Source: Dyella sp. SG609
Lineage (GTDB): Bacteria > Pseudomonadota > Gammaproteobacteria > Xanthomonadales > Rhodanobacteraceae
DNA: 64,000 nucleotides
Assembly (NCBI RefSeq): GCF_012275375.1
Contig: NZ_JAAZQJ010000002.1
Location: 434,001-498,000 of the forward strand
Direction of reading: 5' to 3'
Shown: in pieces, positions 1 through 8,885 of the stretch
Position numbering within the stretch: the first letter of the stretch is position 1
Layout of the letters: every line of letters starts with the position of its first letter
The notes under the pieces: generated by a model
What the model was told of the DNA's origin: nothing
Seen by the model: the letters and a program-made list of their open reading frames with translations, nothing else
Database searches by the model: none
Made by a program: the position numbers and the translations under genes

Positions 1-1
1 A

Positions 2-1174
2 GACGCCAACGACAGCGGGCTGGCCGCGAAGGACCCGCCGAAGCGGCGCCGCGCACTGCTGATCGTGCTGCTGGTGTTCGTGGTGCTGGGGCTGGGCTGG
101 TTCTTGCTGTGGCTGCTGGTGCTGTCCAAGCGCGAGACCACCGACAACGCCTATGTGGGCGGCAACCAGGTGGCGATCTCCGCCCAGGTGCCCGGCACCG
201 TGGTGGCGATCCTCGCCGACGACACCCAGCGCGTCGAAGCCGGCCAGGTGCTGGTGCGCCTGGACAGCACCGACGCCGACGTGCGCCTGCGCCAGGCCAG
301 CAGCGCGCTGGCCCAGGCGGTGCGCCAGGTGCGCCAGCAGACCGACTCGGCCACCAGCGCCGACGCCGCCGTGGCCGCGCGCCGGGTGGATCTGAAAAAG
401 GCCCAGGCCGACCTGCAGCGCCATCTGCCGCTGCTGGCCGAGCACGCCGAAGCGCCCGAAGTGGTGCAGCACCTGCGCGACGGCGTGGAGCAGGCGCAGA
501 CCGCGCTCGACGCCGCCGTGGCCCAGGCCAGCGCCTCGCACGCGGCCATCGAAGGCACCGAGATCGCGCAGAACCCGGCGGTCGAACAGGCGCGCGCCAA
601 CTTCCGCGCCGCCTGGGTGGCCTCGCAGCGCAATGCGATCTTCGCGCCGGTGTCCGGCTACGTCGCCCAGCGCAGCGTGCAGGTGGGCAACAGCGTGCAG
701 CCGGGCCAGCAGCTGATGACCGTGGTGCCGCTGCACGACCTGTGGATCGACGCCAACTTCAAGGAAAGCCAGCTGCGCCACATCCATATCGGCCAGAACG
801 CGCACTTCTCCGCAGACGTCTACGGCGGCAGCGTGGAATTCCACGGCAAGGTGGTCGGTCTGGGCGCGGGCACCGGCAGCGTGTTCTCGCTGCTGCCGGC
901 GCAGAACGCCACCGGCAACTGGATCAAGGTGGTGCAGCGCGTGCCGGTGCGCATCGCCATCGACAACCAGGACCTGGACAAGCATCCGCTGCGCATCGGC
1001 CTGTCCACCGAAGTGACGGTGGACATCACCGACGACCGCGGCCCCGTGCTGGCGGCCTCGCCGGTGCAGACGCCGACCGCCGAAACCAAGGTCTACGACC
1101 AGATGGCCAACCAGGCCGATGCGGAAGCCGAGAAGATCATCGGCGCCAACCTCAGCCGCGGCGCGAGCCGCTGA
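2..1174 (+). CDS. emrA: EmrA-type membrane fusion protein of a multidrug efflux system (5' end outside window)
   Basis: Periplasmic adaptor that would link the inner-membrane pump EmrB to an outer-membrane channel. The frame is open from base 2, so the true start lies upstream; the first in-frame start visible is a GTG at 65, which would cut into the membrane anchor. A basic stretch (KRRR) precedes a single hydrophobic anchor (LLIVLLVFVVLGLGWFLLW), followed by a biotinyl-lipoyl-like segment, a long Ala/Gln-rich alpha-helical hairpin and a second lipoyl half with 'IFAPVSGYVAQRSVQVGN', the usual HlyD/EmrA order. The emrB-like gene starts 13 bases downstream. The family assignment is secure; the substrate is unknown. 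Confidence 0.88.
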   Translation, partial: DANDSGLAAKDPPKRRRALLIVLLVFVVLGLGWFLLWLLVLSKRETTDNAYVGGNQVAISAQVPGTVVAILADDTQRVEAGQVLVRLDSTDADVRLRQASSALAQAVRQVRQQTDSATSADAAVAARRVDLKKAQADLQRHLPLLAEHAEAPEVVQHLRDGVEQAQTALDAAVAQASASHAAIEGTEIAQNPAVEQARANFRAAWVASQRNAIFAPVSGYVAQRSVQVGNSVQPGQQLMTVVPLHDLWIDANFKESQLRHIHIGQNAHFSADVYGGSVEFHGKVVGLGAGTGSVFSLLPAQNATGNWIKVVQRVPVRIAIDNQDLDKHPLRIGLSTEVTVDITDDRGPVLAASPVQTPTAETKVYDQMANQADAEAEKIIGANLSRGASR

Positions 1175-1187
1175 GCCCTGACCAGCC

Positions 1188-2741
1188 ATGGCCGCCACGC
1201 CAAACGACGCCGCTCCGCTGAAACCCCTGCAGGGCGGCGCGCTCGTCCTGCTGACCATCGCCGTCGCGTTCAGCACCTTCATGGAGGTGCTGGACATGAC
1301 CATCGTCAACGTCGCGGTGCCGCACATCGCCGGCAGCCTCGGCGTGAGCTCCAGCGAAGGCACCTGGACGATCAGCTCCTACGCGCTGGCCAGCGCGATC
1401 ATGCAGCCGCTCACCGGCTGGCTGGCGCGGCGCTTCGGCGAAGTGAAGACCTTTATCGCCTCGGTCGGCCTGTTCGTGGTGTTCTCGATGCTGTGCGGCC
1501 TGGCCACCAGCATGCCGATGCTGGTGATCGCGCGCCTGCTGCAGGGCGCCGGCTCCGGCCCGATGGTGGCGCTGTCGCTGACCCTGCTGCTGTCCAGCTA
1601 TCCGAAGGCCAAGCAAGGCATCGCGCTGGCGATGTGGGCGATGACCGTGGTGGTGGCGCCGATCTTCGGCCCCATCCTGGGCGGCTGGCTGACCGACAAT
1701 TTCTCCTGGCCGTGGATCTTCTACATCAACGTGCCGGTGGGCGCGCTGGCGGCGGTGATCACCTGGGCCCTGCTGCGCAAGCGCGAGACCAAGACCTTCA
1801 AGACCCCGATCGACCTGGTCGGCCTGGTGCTGCTGGTGGTGGGCGTGGGCTGCCTGCAGTTCATGCTGGACAACGGCAACGACAACGACTGGTTCTCCTC
1901 CACCCTGATCACCGTGCTGGGCATCACCGCCCTGGTCTGCATCGTGTTCCTGATCGTGTGGGAGATGCACGCCAGGCATCCGGTGGTGGACCTGTCGCTG
2001 TTCAAGCGGCGCAACTTCACCGTGGGCGTGGTCGCGCTGTCGCTGGGCATGATGGCGTTCTTCGGCATCAACGTGGTGTTCCCGCTGTGGCTGCAGACCA
2101 CGCTGGGCTACACGGCGACGTGGGCGGGCCTGGCCACCGCGCCGGTGGGCATCCTGGCGTTCCTGATGTCGCCGGTGATCGGCGCCAACATCAACCGCAT
2201 GGATTTGCGCATGGTGGTGACGGCGGCGTTCCTGATCTTCGCCGGCACCTCGTGGTGGTTTTCCACCTTCGACAGCTCCGCCTCGTTCGCCACCCTGGTG
2301 CTGCCGCGCTTCGTGATGGGCGCGGGCATCGCCTGCTTCTTCATTCCGCTCAACCAGATCTACCTGGCCGGCCTGCCGGGCGACCAGATCGCCAGCGCCT
2401 CGGGCCTGGCCAATTTCTGCCGCACCATGGGTTCGAGCGTGTCGACCGCGGTGACGGTGACGATCTGGCAGCACCGTGGCGAATTCCACCACGCCATCCT
2501 CACCGAGAACGTATCGCCGGCCCATCCGGCCGCCACGCACTATCTGCAGGGACTGGCCCAGGGCGGTCTCTCAGGCACGCGCGGGCTGGGCGTGGTCGAC
2601 CAGGTGCTGACGCGCGAAGCGCTGACCCTGGCGGTGAACGACGTGTTCTGGCTGTGCGCGCTGCTGTTCCTGGCGCTGATCCCGATGATCTGGTTCGCCA
2701 GGCCGCCGTTCGGCAGCGCGGGCGGTGCGGCAGGCCACTAG
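1188..2741 (+). CDS. emrB: EmrB/QacA-type MFS drug:H+ antiporter (DHA2, 14 TM)
   Basis: Inner-membrane proton-driven efflux pump working with the EmrA adaptor encoded just upstream. The 517-residue length fits the 14-TM DHA2 family. The N-terminal motif LDMTIVNVA (residues about 35-43) and 'LTGWLARRFGE' (motif A) are characteristic, and 'GPILGGWLTDNFSWPWIFYINVP' corresponds to the motif C region. The ATG at 1188 follows emrA by 13 bases with only a weak ribosome binding site, suggesting translational coupling. Drug specificity cannot be read from the sequence. The stop codon lies in a 13-base direct repeat (CACTAGCAGACCA) that recurs at 2758. Confidence 0.9.
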   Translation: MAATPNDAAPLKPLQGGALVLLTIAVAFSTFMEVLDMTIVNVAVPHIAGSLGVSSSEGTWTISSYALASAIMQPLTGWLARRFGEVKTFIASVGLFVVFSMLCGLATSMPMLVIARLLQGAGSGPMVALSLTLLLSSYPKAKQGIALAMWAMTVVVAPIFGPILGGWLTDNFSWPWIFYINVPVGALAAVITWALLRKRETKTFKTPIDLVGLVLLVVGVGCLQFMLDNGNDNDWFSSTLITVLGITALVCIVFLIVWEMHARHPVVDLSLFKRRNFTVGVVALSLGMMAFFGINVVFPLWLQTTLGYTATWAGLATAPVGILAFLMSPVIGANINRMDLRMVVTAAFLIFAGTSWWFSTFDSSASFATLVLPRFVMGAGIACFFIPLNQIYLAGLPGDQIASASGLANFCRTMGSSVSTAVTVTIWQHRGEFHHAILTENVSPAHPAATHYLQGLAQGGLSGTRGLGVVDQVLTREALTLAVNDVFWLCALLFLALIPMIWFARPPFGSAGGAAGH

Positions 2742-2794
2742 CAGACCATTGATTGAGCACTAGCAGACCACTGCCCGGGCAAGATCGATCCAAA

Positions 2795-2821
2795 TTTGCT
2801 GCACCGGAAAAGTGCAGCAAA
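2795..2821. promoter_or_regulatory. Perfect 10-bp inverted repeat upstream of phaR, candidate operator
   Basis: TTTGCTGCAC (2795-2804), a 7-base spacer, then GTGCAGCAAA (2812-2821), with no mismatch. It lies 53 bases before the phaR start and is not followed by a T tract, so it looks like an operator rather than an intrinsic terminator. PhaR proteins are known autoregulators that bind TGC-rich DNA; that PhaR binds here is inference. Confidence 0.5.
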
Positions 2822-2874
2822 ACCGTGCCGGGCGCGACTGGTGCGGCGCAATACGTTCTGGTAGTTTCCGCCGC

Positions 2875-3360
2875 ATGGCACAAACGATCCGCATCATCAA
2901 GAAGTATCCGAACCGTCGCTTGTACGACACGGAGATCTCCAGCTACATCACGCTGGAAGAAGTCCGTCAGCTCGTCCTCGACGGCGAAACCTTCGAAGTC
3001 CGCGACGCCAAATCCGGCGAGGACCTGACCCGCTCCGTGCTGCTGCAGATCATTTCCGAGCACGAGGAAAAGGGCCAGCCGATGCTCTCGCCGCAGCTGC
3101 TGAGCCAGATCATCCGGTTCTACGGCGATTCGCTGCAGGGCTTCATGGGTCCTTATCTGGAGCGCAGCCTGCAGGTCTTCCTCGACCAGCAGCAGCAGTT
3201 CCGCAACCAGCTCAACAGCCTGCTGGGCCAGACGCCCTGGTCGATGCTCAACGACCTCACCCAGCGCAACATGGATGCATGGAAGTCCATGCAGAGCGGC
3301 CTGCTCGACGCCGCCAGCCAGGCTTCCAACCCGGCCAAGCCCGGCCCCGGCAAGAAGTAA
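2875..3360 (+). CDS. phaR: Polyhydroxyalkanoate synthesis repressor PhaR
   Basis: DNA-binding regulator that couples phasin and PHA gene expression to polymer presence. It has 161 residues. The signature N-terminal PHB accumulation regulatory domain is clear: 'IIKKYPNRRLYDTEISSYIT' at about residues 6-25, followed by the C-terminal domain with 'LLSQIIRFYGDSLQGFMGPYLE'. The start chosen is the ATG at 2875, because homologues begin M-A-x-x-I-R-I-I-K-K-Y; the open frame extends upstream to 2812, inside the inverted repeat. The next gene is a PhaB-type reductase on the same strand, a common pairing. A strong hairpin at 3377-3403 follows. Confidence 0.93.
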   Translation: MAQTIRIIKKYPNRRLYDTEISSYITLEEVRQLVLDGETFEVRDAKSGEDLTRSVLLQIISEHEEKGQPMLSPQLLSQIIRFYGDSLQGFMGPYLERSLQVFLDQQQQFRNQLNSLLGQTPWSMLNDLTQRNMDAWKSMQSGLLDAASQASNPAKPGPGKK

Positions 3361-3376
3361 GTCACGCCCCTCTCCC

Positions 3377-3411
3377 GCGCCGGCGCCCCGCTGGCGCCGG
3401 CGCTTCTCCTT
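3377..3411 (+). terminator. Hairpin between phaR and phaB, probable terminator
   Basis: A perfect 11-bp stem (GCGCCGGCGCC, 3377-3387, with 3393-3403) and a 5-base loop CCGCT, followed by TTCTCCTT. The T tract is interrupted, so termination may be partial. Confidence 0.6.
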
Positions 3412-3469
3412 GCAACAGCCGCTGCGGCACAGCACGTGCTGCCGTGCGGCATGATCGAGTGAGCGCCAC

Positions 3470-4213
3470 ATGACTCGTATCGCCATCGTTACAGGCGGCA
3501 TCGGCGGCCTGGGCACCGAAATCTGCCGCCAGCTGGCCCTGGCCGGCCGCCAGGTGATCGCCGCCGACCTGCCCGCCCGCGCCGAACGCGTGGAGGCCTT
3601 CCAGGCCGAACTGGCCGACCTCGACGGCGCCATCCGCTTCGAGCCGGTGGACGTCAGCGACTTCGCCAGCTGCAACGAGCTGATCCAGCGCGTCGAAGCC
3701 GCCCACGGCAGCGTGGACGTGCTGGTCAACGCCGCCGGCATCACCCGCGACACCACGCTGCGCAAGATGGATCCGCAGCAATGGCACGAGCTGATGCGGG
3801 TGAACCTCGACGGCGTCTTCAACATGTGCCGCAACGTGGTCGAAGGCATGAGCGCGCGCGGCTTCGGCCGCATCGTCAACCTCAGTTCGGTGAACGGCCA
3901 GACCGGCCAGTTCGGCCAGACCAACTACGCCGCGGCCAAGGCCGGCGTGCATGGCTTCGGCATGGCGCTGGCGCGCGAGACGGCGCGCAAGGGCGTTACC
4001 GTCAATACGGTGTCGCCAGGCTATTGCGATACGCCGCTGGTGGCCAAGGTGCCGGCCGAGATCCGCGCGCAGATCATCGAAGACATCCCGGTGGGCCGGC
4101 TCGGCTCGCCCGGCGACATCGCCCGCGCGGTGTGCTTCCTCGCCGCGGACGACGCCGGCTACATCACCGGCGCCAACCTGCCGGTCAACGGCGGCTATTT
4201 CATGAGCTTCTGA
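3470..4213 (+). CDS. phaB: Acetoacetyl-CoA reductase (PhaB-type short-chain dehydrogenase)
   Basis: NADPH-dependent reduction of acetoacetyl-CoA to (R)-3-hydroxybutyryl-CoA, the monomer for polyhydroxybutyrate. It is a classical 247-residue SDR: nucleotide-binding TGGIGGLG at residues 8-15, NAAG at 87-90, Asn112, catalytic Ser140, Tyr153 and Lys157 (YAAAK). 'GFGRIVNLSSVNGQTGQFGQTNYAAAKAG' (given as positions about 131-159) is characteristic of PhaB, and the adjacent phaR supports the assignment over a generic FabG. No PHA synthase gene is visible in the window, so the polymerase must lie elsewhere. Confidence 0.85.
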   Translation: MTRIAIVTGGIGGLGTEICRQLALAGRQVIAADLPARAERVEAFQAELADLDGAIRFEPVDVSDFASCNELIQRVEAAHGSVDVLVNAAGITRDTTLRKMDPQQWHELMRVNLDGVFNMCRNVVEGMSARGFGRIVNLSSVNGQTGQFGQTNYAAAKAGVHGFGMALARETARKGVTVNTVSPGYCDTPLVAKVPAEIRAQIIEDIPVGRLGSPGDIARAVCFLAADDAGYITGANLPVNGGYFMSF

Positions 4214-4257
4214 AGCACGCCTGATAAAGTCCCGCGATCCGACCGACGGAACAGCCC

Positions 4258-5670
4258 ATGGCGTCGACGCAGCAGCCTTCCATCACCCTTATCGGCGGCG
4301 GCCTGGTGGGCGCCCTGCTCGCCCAGCAGCTGGCCCGCCGCGGTTTTCCGGTCGACGTCTACGAAAAGCGCCCCGATCCGCGCCGCGCGGGTTTCGTCGG
4401 CGGGCGCTCGATCAACCTGGCCCTGGCCGAACGCGGCCTGCAGGCGCTGCGCACCGCCGGCCTGGCCGACGACGTGCTGGCGCGCGCGGTGATGATGCGC
4501 GGCCGCATGGTGCACACCCGCGATGGCCGCTCCGGCCTGCAGCGCTACGGCGTGGACGACAGCGAGGTGATCTGGTCGGTCTCGCGCGGCGCGCTGAACA
4601 TGCTGCTGCTGGATGCGGCCGAAGCCGCCGGCGTGCGCTTCCATTTCGGGCAGTCGCTGGTGGCGGCGGATTTCGATGCGCGGCGCGTGCGCCTGGCCGA
4701 CGAACAGGGCAACGAGCGCAGCATCGACGCCGGCGTGCTGATCGGCGCCGACGGCGCCGGCTCCGCGCTGCGCGCCGCGATGCATGCGTACCGCCCGCTG
4801 GGCGAGCGCGTCGAACCGCTGGGCCACGCCTACAAGGAACTGGAGATTCCGCCCGCCGGCCAGCTGCCGGCCAGCCTGCTCGGCGACAGCGGCGGCCACG
4901 ACCAGTTCGCGCTGGAGCCGCATGCGCTGCATATCTGGCCGCGCGGCGGCTATATGTGCATCGCCCTGCCCAATACCGAGGGCAGCTTCACCGTCACTCT
5001 GTTCCTGCCGGCGCAGGGCGCGCATCCGAGCTTCGCCACGGTGGCTGATGCCGGCGCCGCGGAGGCGTTCTTCCGCGACGACTTCCCCGACCTGCTGCCC
5101 TTGATCCCCGACTTCGCCGAGGACTACGGCAGCCATCCGGTCGGCACGCTGTCCACGCTGTACCTGGACCGCTGGCATCTCGACGGCCGCGCCCTGCTGA
5201 TCGGCGACGCCGCGCACGCCATCGTGCCGTTCCACGGCCAGGGCATGAACTGCGGCTTCGAAGACACCGTGGCACTCGCCGCCCTGCTCGCCGAAGCGCC
5301 GCACGACGTGGCCGACGCCTTCGCCGAGTTCCAGCGCGTGCGCCAGCCCAATGCCAACGCGATCGCCGCGATGGCGCTGGAGAACTACATCGAGATGCGC
5401 GACTCGGTGGCCGACCCGCATTACCTGGCCAAGCGCGAACTCGGCCTGCTGCTGGCCGAGCGCGCGCCGCAGCATTTCATGGCGCGCTACCGCATGGTCA
5501 CCTTCACCCACCTGCCGTACGCCTACGCCTACGACCGCGGCCGCGCGCAGGACCAATTGCTGCAGCAATTGCTGCGCGGTTCGACCGACCCGCGCAGCGT
5601 CGACCTGGACGCCGCCGTCACCGCCCTGCAAGCCACCCTGCCGCCGCTGCCCAGCCTGCGGCATGGATGA
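4258..5670 (+). CDS. kmo: Kynurenine 3-monooxygenase
   Basis: FAD-dependent hydroxylase converting L-kynurenine to 3-hydroxykynurenine with NADPH and O2, a step of the tryptophan-to-quinolinate (de novo NAD) route. The 470-residue protein has the FAD dinucleotide fold GGGLVG (residues 13-18), the KMO hallmark GRSINLAL (49-56), and the second FAD motif LIGDAAHAIVPFHGQGMNCG (314-333). A GGA ribosome binding site precedes the ATG at 4258. The next gene overlaps its last 8 bases. A second gene of the pathway, haaO, is at 39.8 kb; kynureninase is not in the window. Confidence 0.93.
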   Translation: MASTQQPSITLIGGGLVGALLAQQLARRGFPVDVYEKRPDPRRAGFVGGRSINLALAERGLQALRTAGLADDVLARAVMMRGRMVHTRDGRSGLQRYGVDDSEVIWSVSRGALNMLLLDAAEAAGVRFHFGQSLVAADFDARRVRLADEQGNERSIDAGVLIGADGAGSALRAAMHAYRPLGERVEPLGHAYKELEIPPAGQLPASLLGDSGGHDQFALEPHALHIWPRGGYMCIALPNTEGSFTVTLFLPAQGAHPSFATVADAGAAEAFFRDDFPDLLPLIPDFAEDYGSHPVGTLSTLYLDRWHLDGRALLIGDAAHAIVPFHGQGMNCGFEDTVALAALLAEAPHDVADAFAEFQRVRQPNANAIAAMALENYIEMRDSVADPHYLAKRELGLLLAERAPQHFMARYRMVTFTHLPYAYAYDRGRAQDQLLQQLLRGSTDPRSVDLDAAVTALQATLPPLPSLRHG

Positions 5671-6106
5671 GCGGCTGCTCGCCGCCTACCTCGCCACCGA
5701 TTACCGGGTACGGCTCGCGCGCGGCGGCTGGGCCTCGATCCAGATCGGCGCGCCGCTGCCGGCGGCGCTGGCCGCGCTGACGGGTGTGCGGCCGTGGGGG
5801 TTCATCACGGCATGGAATCCCGCCTCGTCGCCGCTGCCGCGCCAGCAGAATCGCCAGGCGCAGCGGGCGTTGCTGGCTGCGCTGCGCGAACTGCCGGACA
5901 TTGCAGCAATCCTTGCCGGTATCGGTACGGGCGCGGGCTGGCGCGAAGCCAGCCTGTTCGTCAGCGGCCCCGGCGCCGCCGCGCTGGACGCGCTGGCCCA
6001 TCGCTTCGGCCAGCACGCCTACGTGCACGCCCCGGACGCACGCGCGCCAGCGCGGTTGCGCCGCATGGACAACCTTATCGACGTTTTTGGACAATCACCC
6101 GGATGA
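5663..6106 (+). CDS. DUF3293 family protein
   Basis: A 147-residue soluble protein of unknown function. The start ATG at 5663 lies inside the end of kmo (8-base overlap) and the stop is shared in an ATGA overlap with ccmA, so it sits as a coupled bridge between kmo and the ccm genes. Conserved-looking features are the N-terminal '[12 protein letters not shown]', '[12 protein letters not shown]' and the 'EASLFVSG' segment, which match my recollection of the DUF3293 family. No catalytic motif or membrane segment is evident. Its co-occurrence with kmo and ccm does not by itself indicate a role. Confidence 0.75.
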   Translation: MDERLLAAYLATDYRVRLARGGWASIQIGAPLPAALAALTGVRPWGFITAWNPASSPLPRQQNRQAQRALLAALRELPDIAAILAGIGTGAGWREASLFVSGPGAAALDALAHRFGQHAYVHAPDARAPARLRRMDNLIDVFGQSPG

Positions 6107-6738
6107 CCGCCCCGCCCGCCCGGCCCGCGCTCCTGCAAGCGAGGGCGCTTGCCTTCCGTCGCCAGGACGAACCCGTGTTCGGCCCGCTGGACTTCAGCGT
6201 CGGCGCCGGCGAGATCGCCCTGGTCGAAGGCGACAACGGCAGCGGCAAGACCACCTTGCTGCGCATCCTGGCCGGCCTGCTGCACGTGGACGAAGGCGAG
6301 CTGAGCTGGCGCGGCGAGCCCTGGCAGGGCGACGCGCACCTGGGCGACATCCTGTTCCTCGGCCACCACCTGGGCCTGAAGGGCGACCTCAGCCCGCGCG
6401 AGAACCTGGCCGTGGCCGCCGGCCTGTACGGCCGCCGCGACGGGCTGGCTCCCGCCGATGCGCTGCGCCAGATCGGCCTGGCCGGCTACGAGGACGAACC
6501 GGTGCGCCGCCTCTCCGCCGGCCAGAAGAAACGCGCCGCGCTGGTGCGCCTGCTGCTGCTGCCGGCCACGCTGTGGCTGCTCGACGAGCCCTACGCCAAC
6601 CTCGACCGCAGCGGCATCGAAATGGTCAACGGCCTGCTCGCGCAGCATGCCGCGCGCGGCGGCGCGGCCCTGGTCACCAGCCATGGCGCGGTGAGCTTCC
6701 TGGACGGCGCGCCGCGCCGCATCCGGATGCACGCATGA
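6103..6738 (+). CDS. ccmA: CcmA, ATP-binding subunit of the heme exporter-like ABC complex
   Basis: ATPase of the CcmABCD complex that releases holo-CcmE during cytochrome c maturation (System I). The 211-residue protein shows Walker A GDNGSGKT (43-50), the ABC signature LSAGQ (137-141) and Walker B LLDEP (159-163). The start is the ATG at 6103, in an ATGA overlap with the preceding DUF3293 gene, and its own stop overlaps the ccmB start the same way. It is the first gene of the ccmABCDEF-dsbE-ccmH-ccmI series. Confidence 0.95.
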   Translation: MTAPPARPALLQARALAFRRQDEPVFGPLDFSVGAGEIALVEGDNGSGKTTLLRILAGLLHVDEGELSWRGEPWQGDAHLGDILFLGHHLGLKGDLSPRENLAVAAGLYGRRDGLAPADALRQIGLAGYEDEPVRRLSAGQKKRAALVRLLLLPATLWLLDEPYANLDRSGIEMVNGLLAQHAARGGAALVTSHGAVSFLDGAPRRIRMHA

Positions 6739-7421
6739 GCCGCCCGCCGCTCGCCGCCGCCTGCGCCGCCGTGCTGCGCCGCGACCTGGTACTGGCCTGG
6801 CGCCGGCGCGGCGATATCGCCATGCCGGTGCTGTACGCGCTGATCGTCGCCACCCTGTTCCCGTTCGCGCTGGGCCCGGAAGAAGCGCTGCTGCAGCGGA
6901 TCGCCGGCGGCGTGGTGCTGGTCACCGTGCTGCTGGCCATGCTGCTGGCGCTGGATGCGATGTTCCGCGGCGATATCGAAGACGGCTCGCTGGAACAGCT
7001 GGTGCTCGCGCCGCAGCCGCTGGCGCTGATGCTGGGCATGAAGATCCTGGCGCACTGGATCACCACCGCCCTGCCGCTGATCGTGATCGCCCCGCTGCTG
7101 GCCGGCATGCTGCACCTGCCGGGCGCGGCGATGTCCGTGCTGCTGCTGGCGCTGCTGCTGGCCACGCCGCTGCTCAGCCTGCTCGGCGCCATCCTGGTGG
7201 CGCTGACGGCCGGCACACGGCGCTCTGGTATGCTCCTGGCGCTGATGCTGCTGCCGCTTTGCGTGCCGGTGGTCATCTTCGCCGCCGGCGCGGTTTCCGC
7301 GGCTCAACAGGGGTTGCCCTGGCTCGCTCCCGTCGCCTGGCTGGGCGCCGCGCTGGCCATGGCCCTGGTGCTCGCGCCGCTGGCCTGCGCCGCCGCCCTA
7401 CGTATCGCCCTGGATGCCTGA
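6735..7421 (+). CDS. ccmB: CcmB, membrane subunit of the cytochrome c maturation ABC complex
   Basis: Integral inner-membrane partner of CcmA. It has 228 residues and about six hydrophobic segments; the cytoplasmic '[15 protein letters not shown]' motif is typical of CcmB. The ATG at 6735 overlaps the ccmA stop (ATGA), and ccmC begins 3 bases after the stop. The membrane-rich composition and fixed gene order make the call secure. Confidence 0.94.
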   Translation: MSRPPLAAACAAVLRRDLVLAWRRRGDIAMPVLYALIVATLFPFALGPEEALLQRIAGGVVLVTVLLAMLLALDAMFRGDIEDGSLEQLVLAPQPLALMLGMKILAHWITTALPLIVIAPLLAGMLHLPGAAMSVLLLALLLATPLLSLLGAILVALTAGTRRSGMLLALMLLPLCVPVVIFAAGAVSAAQQGLPWLAPVAWLGAALAMALVLAPLACAAALRIALDA

Positions 7422-7424
7422 CAC

Positions 7425-8183
7425 ATGGCCAACTGGATTCCGCTGTGGCTGCACAAGCTCGGCTCGCCGCCGATCTTCTACCGCTTCGCCGGCACCCTGC
7501 GGCCGTGGGCGCTGGCGCTGGCGCTGCTGCTGGGCATGGCCGCGCTGTACGGCGGCCTGGTGCTGGCACCGGCCGATTACCAGCAGGGCGACGCCTACCG
7601 CATCATCTTCATCCACGTGCCCAGTGCCTGGATGAGCCTCTTCATCTACGGCGTGATGGCGCTGGCCTCGTTCATCGCCCTGGTGTGGCGGATCAAGCTG
7701 GCCGAAGTGGTGGCGATGGAATCGGCGCCGATCGGCGCGGCCTTCACCTTCGTCACCCTGGTCACCGGCTCGCTGTGGGGCAAGCCGATGTGGGGCACCT
7801 GGTGGACCTGGGACGCGCGCCTGACTTCCGAGCTGGTGCTGCTGTTCCTGTACCTGGGCGTGATCGGCCTGTACCACGCCTTCGAGGATCGCCGGCAAGG
7901 CGCGCGCGCCGCGGCCTTCCTGGCCCTGATCGGCATCGTCAACGTGCCGATCGTGCATTTCTCGGTGAACTGGTGGAACACGCTGCACCAGGGTTCCACC
8001 GTGCGCATCCTCGGCCCCTCGAAGATGAGCGGCGACATGCTGTGGCCGCTGCTCACCATGATGGCCGCCACCAAGTTCTATTACATCGCCAGCCTGTTCG
8101 GCCGCGTGCGCGCCGACCTGCTGGCGCTAGAAAGCGGCAAGGACTGGGTCAGGCAGATCGCCGAAGCGGAGGCGGGCCGATGA
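7425..8183 (+). CDS. ccmC: CcmC, heme-handling membrane protein
   Basis: Binds heme on the periplasmic side and delivers it to CcmE. The 252-residue, six-TM protein carries the tryptophan-rich WGTWWTWDAR motif (123-132) and the conserved periplasmic histidines His64 (HVPSAW) and His188 (NTLHQG), matching the heme ligands known in CcmC. It lies between ccmB and ccmD, and its stop overlaps the ccmD start. Confidence 0.95.
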   Translation: MANWIPLWLHKLGSPPIFYRFAGTLRPWALALALLLGMAALYGGLVLAPADYQQGDAYRIIFIHVPSAWMSLFIYGVMALASFIALVWRIKLAEVVAMESAPIGAAFTFVTLVTGSLWGKPMWGTWWTWDARLTSELVLLFLYLGVIGLYHAFEDRRQGARAAAFLALIGIVNVPIVHFSVNWWNTLHQGSTVRILGPSKMSGDMLWPLLTMMAATKFYYIASLFGRVRADLLALESGKDWVRQIAEAEAGR

Positions 8184-8368
8184 GCCAGTTCTTCGCCATG
8201 GGCGGCTATGCCGCCTACGTGTGGCCGGCGTATGCGGTGTTCTTCATCGTGCTGATCGCCGACTTCCTGGCCCCGGGCATCCGCCGGCGCCGCCAGCTGC
8301 GCGAACTGCGCGCCCGCCTGGCGCGCCAGGGCGCGCGCCAGCAACGCAACCCGACGCCGTCGTCCTGA
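8180..8368 (+). CDS. ccmD: CcmD, small membrane subunit
   Basis: A 62-residue protein with one hydrophobic segment ([21 protein letters not shown]) followed by a strongly basic cytoplasmic tail ([16 protein letters not shown]), the normal layout for CcmD, which stabilises the CcmABC-CcmE complex. The start ATG at 8180 is in an ATGA overlap with ccmC. Sequence conservation in this family is low, so the call rests on position, length and topology. Confidence 0.9.
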   Translation: MSQFFAMGGYAAYVWPAYAVFFIVLIADFLAPGIRRRRQLRELRARLARQGARQQRNPTPSS

Positions 8369-8402
8369 CACCTACGCTGATTGGGCGACGCAGAGTTATT
8401 CC

Positions 8403-8885
8403 ATGAATCCCACCCCCATGAACCCCGCTCGCAAGCGCCGGCTCACCATCGTGCTCCTGGTTCTGGCCGCCGCCACCGTGGCCATCGGCCTCACGGTGTT
8501 CGCCCTGCAGCAGAACATGAACTACCTGTTCACCCCCAGCCAGGTGCAGTCGGGCGAGGCCGGCCAGTACAAGAACTTCCGCCTGGGCGGCATGGTGAAG
8601 GCTGGCTCGATCCAGCGCGCCGCCGATTCGCTCAAGGTGACCTTCACGGTGATCGACGCCACCGGCGCGATGCCGGTGGAATACAACGGCATCCTGCCCG
8701 ACCTGTTCCGCGACAATCAGTCGGTGATCGCCACCGGCCATATGGACAACGCGCGCTTCATCGCCACCGAAGTGCTGGCCAAGCACGACGAGACCTACAT
8801 GCCGAAGGAACTGAAGGACGCCATGGCCAAGGCGCACCAGGGCAAGCCCATCAACGAAGCCGCCGCGCAGGACAAGCCGCGATGA
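8403..8885 (+). CDS. ccmE: CcmE, periplasmic heme chaperone
   Basis: Heme chaperone that carries covalently bound heme to CcmF/H. It has 160 residues: an N-terminal signal anchor (about 13-35), an OB-fold domain, and the heme-attachment motif HDETYMP with His128 and Tyr132. The tail is flexible and charged. The ATG at 8403 is 34 bases after ccmD, the largest gap in this run; the stop overlaps the ccmF start (ATGA). Confidence 0.95.
   Translation: MNPTPMNPARKRRLTIVLLVLAAATVAIGLTVFALQQNMNYLFTPSQVQSGEAGQYKNFRLGGMVKAGSIQRAADSLKVTFTVIDATGAMPVEYNGILPDLFRDNQSVIATGHMDNARFIATEVLAKHDETYMPKELKDAMAKAHQGKPINEAAAQDKPR

Noticed and set aside
1152-2540. 462-codon minus-strand frame opposite emrB
   Set aside because: Repetitive His/Gln/Arg-rich translation typical of a shadow; no ribosome binding site.
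4214-4257. Possible riboswitch or attenuator before kmo
   Set aside because: Only 44 bases lie between phaB and kmo, with no stable hairpin.
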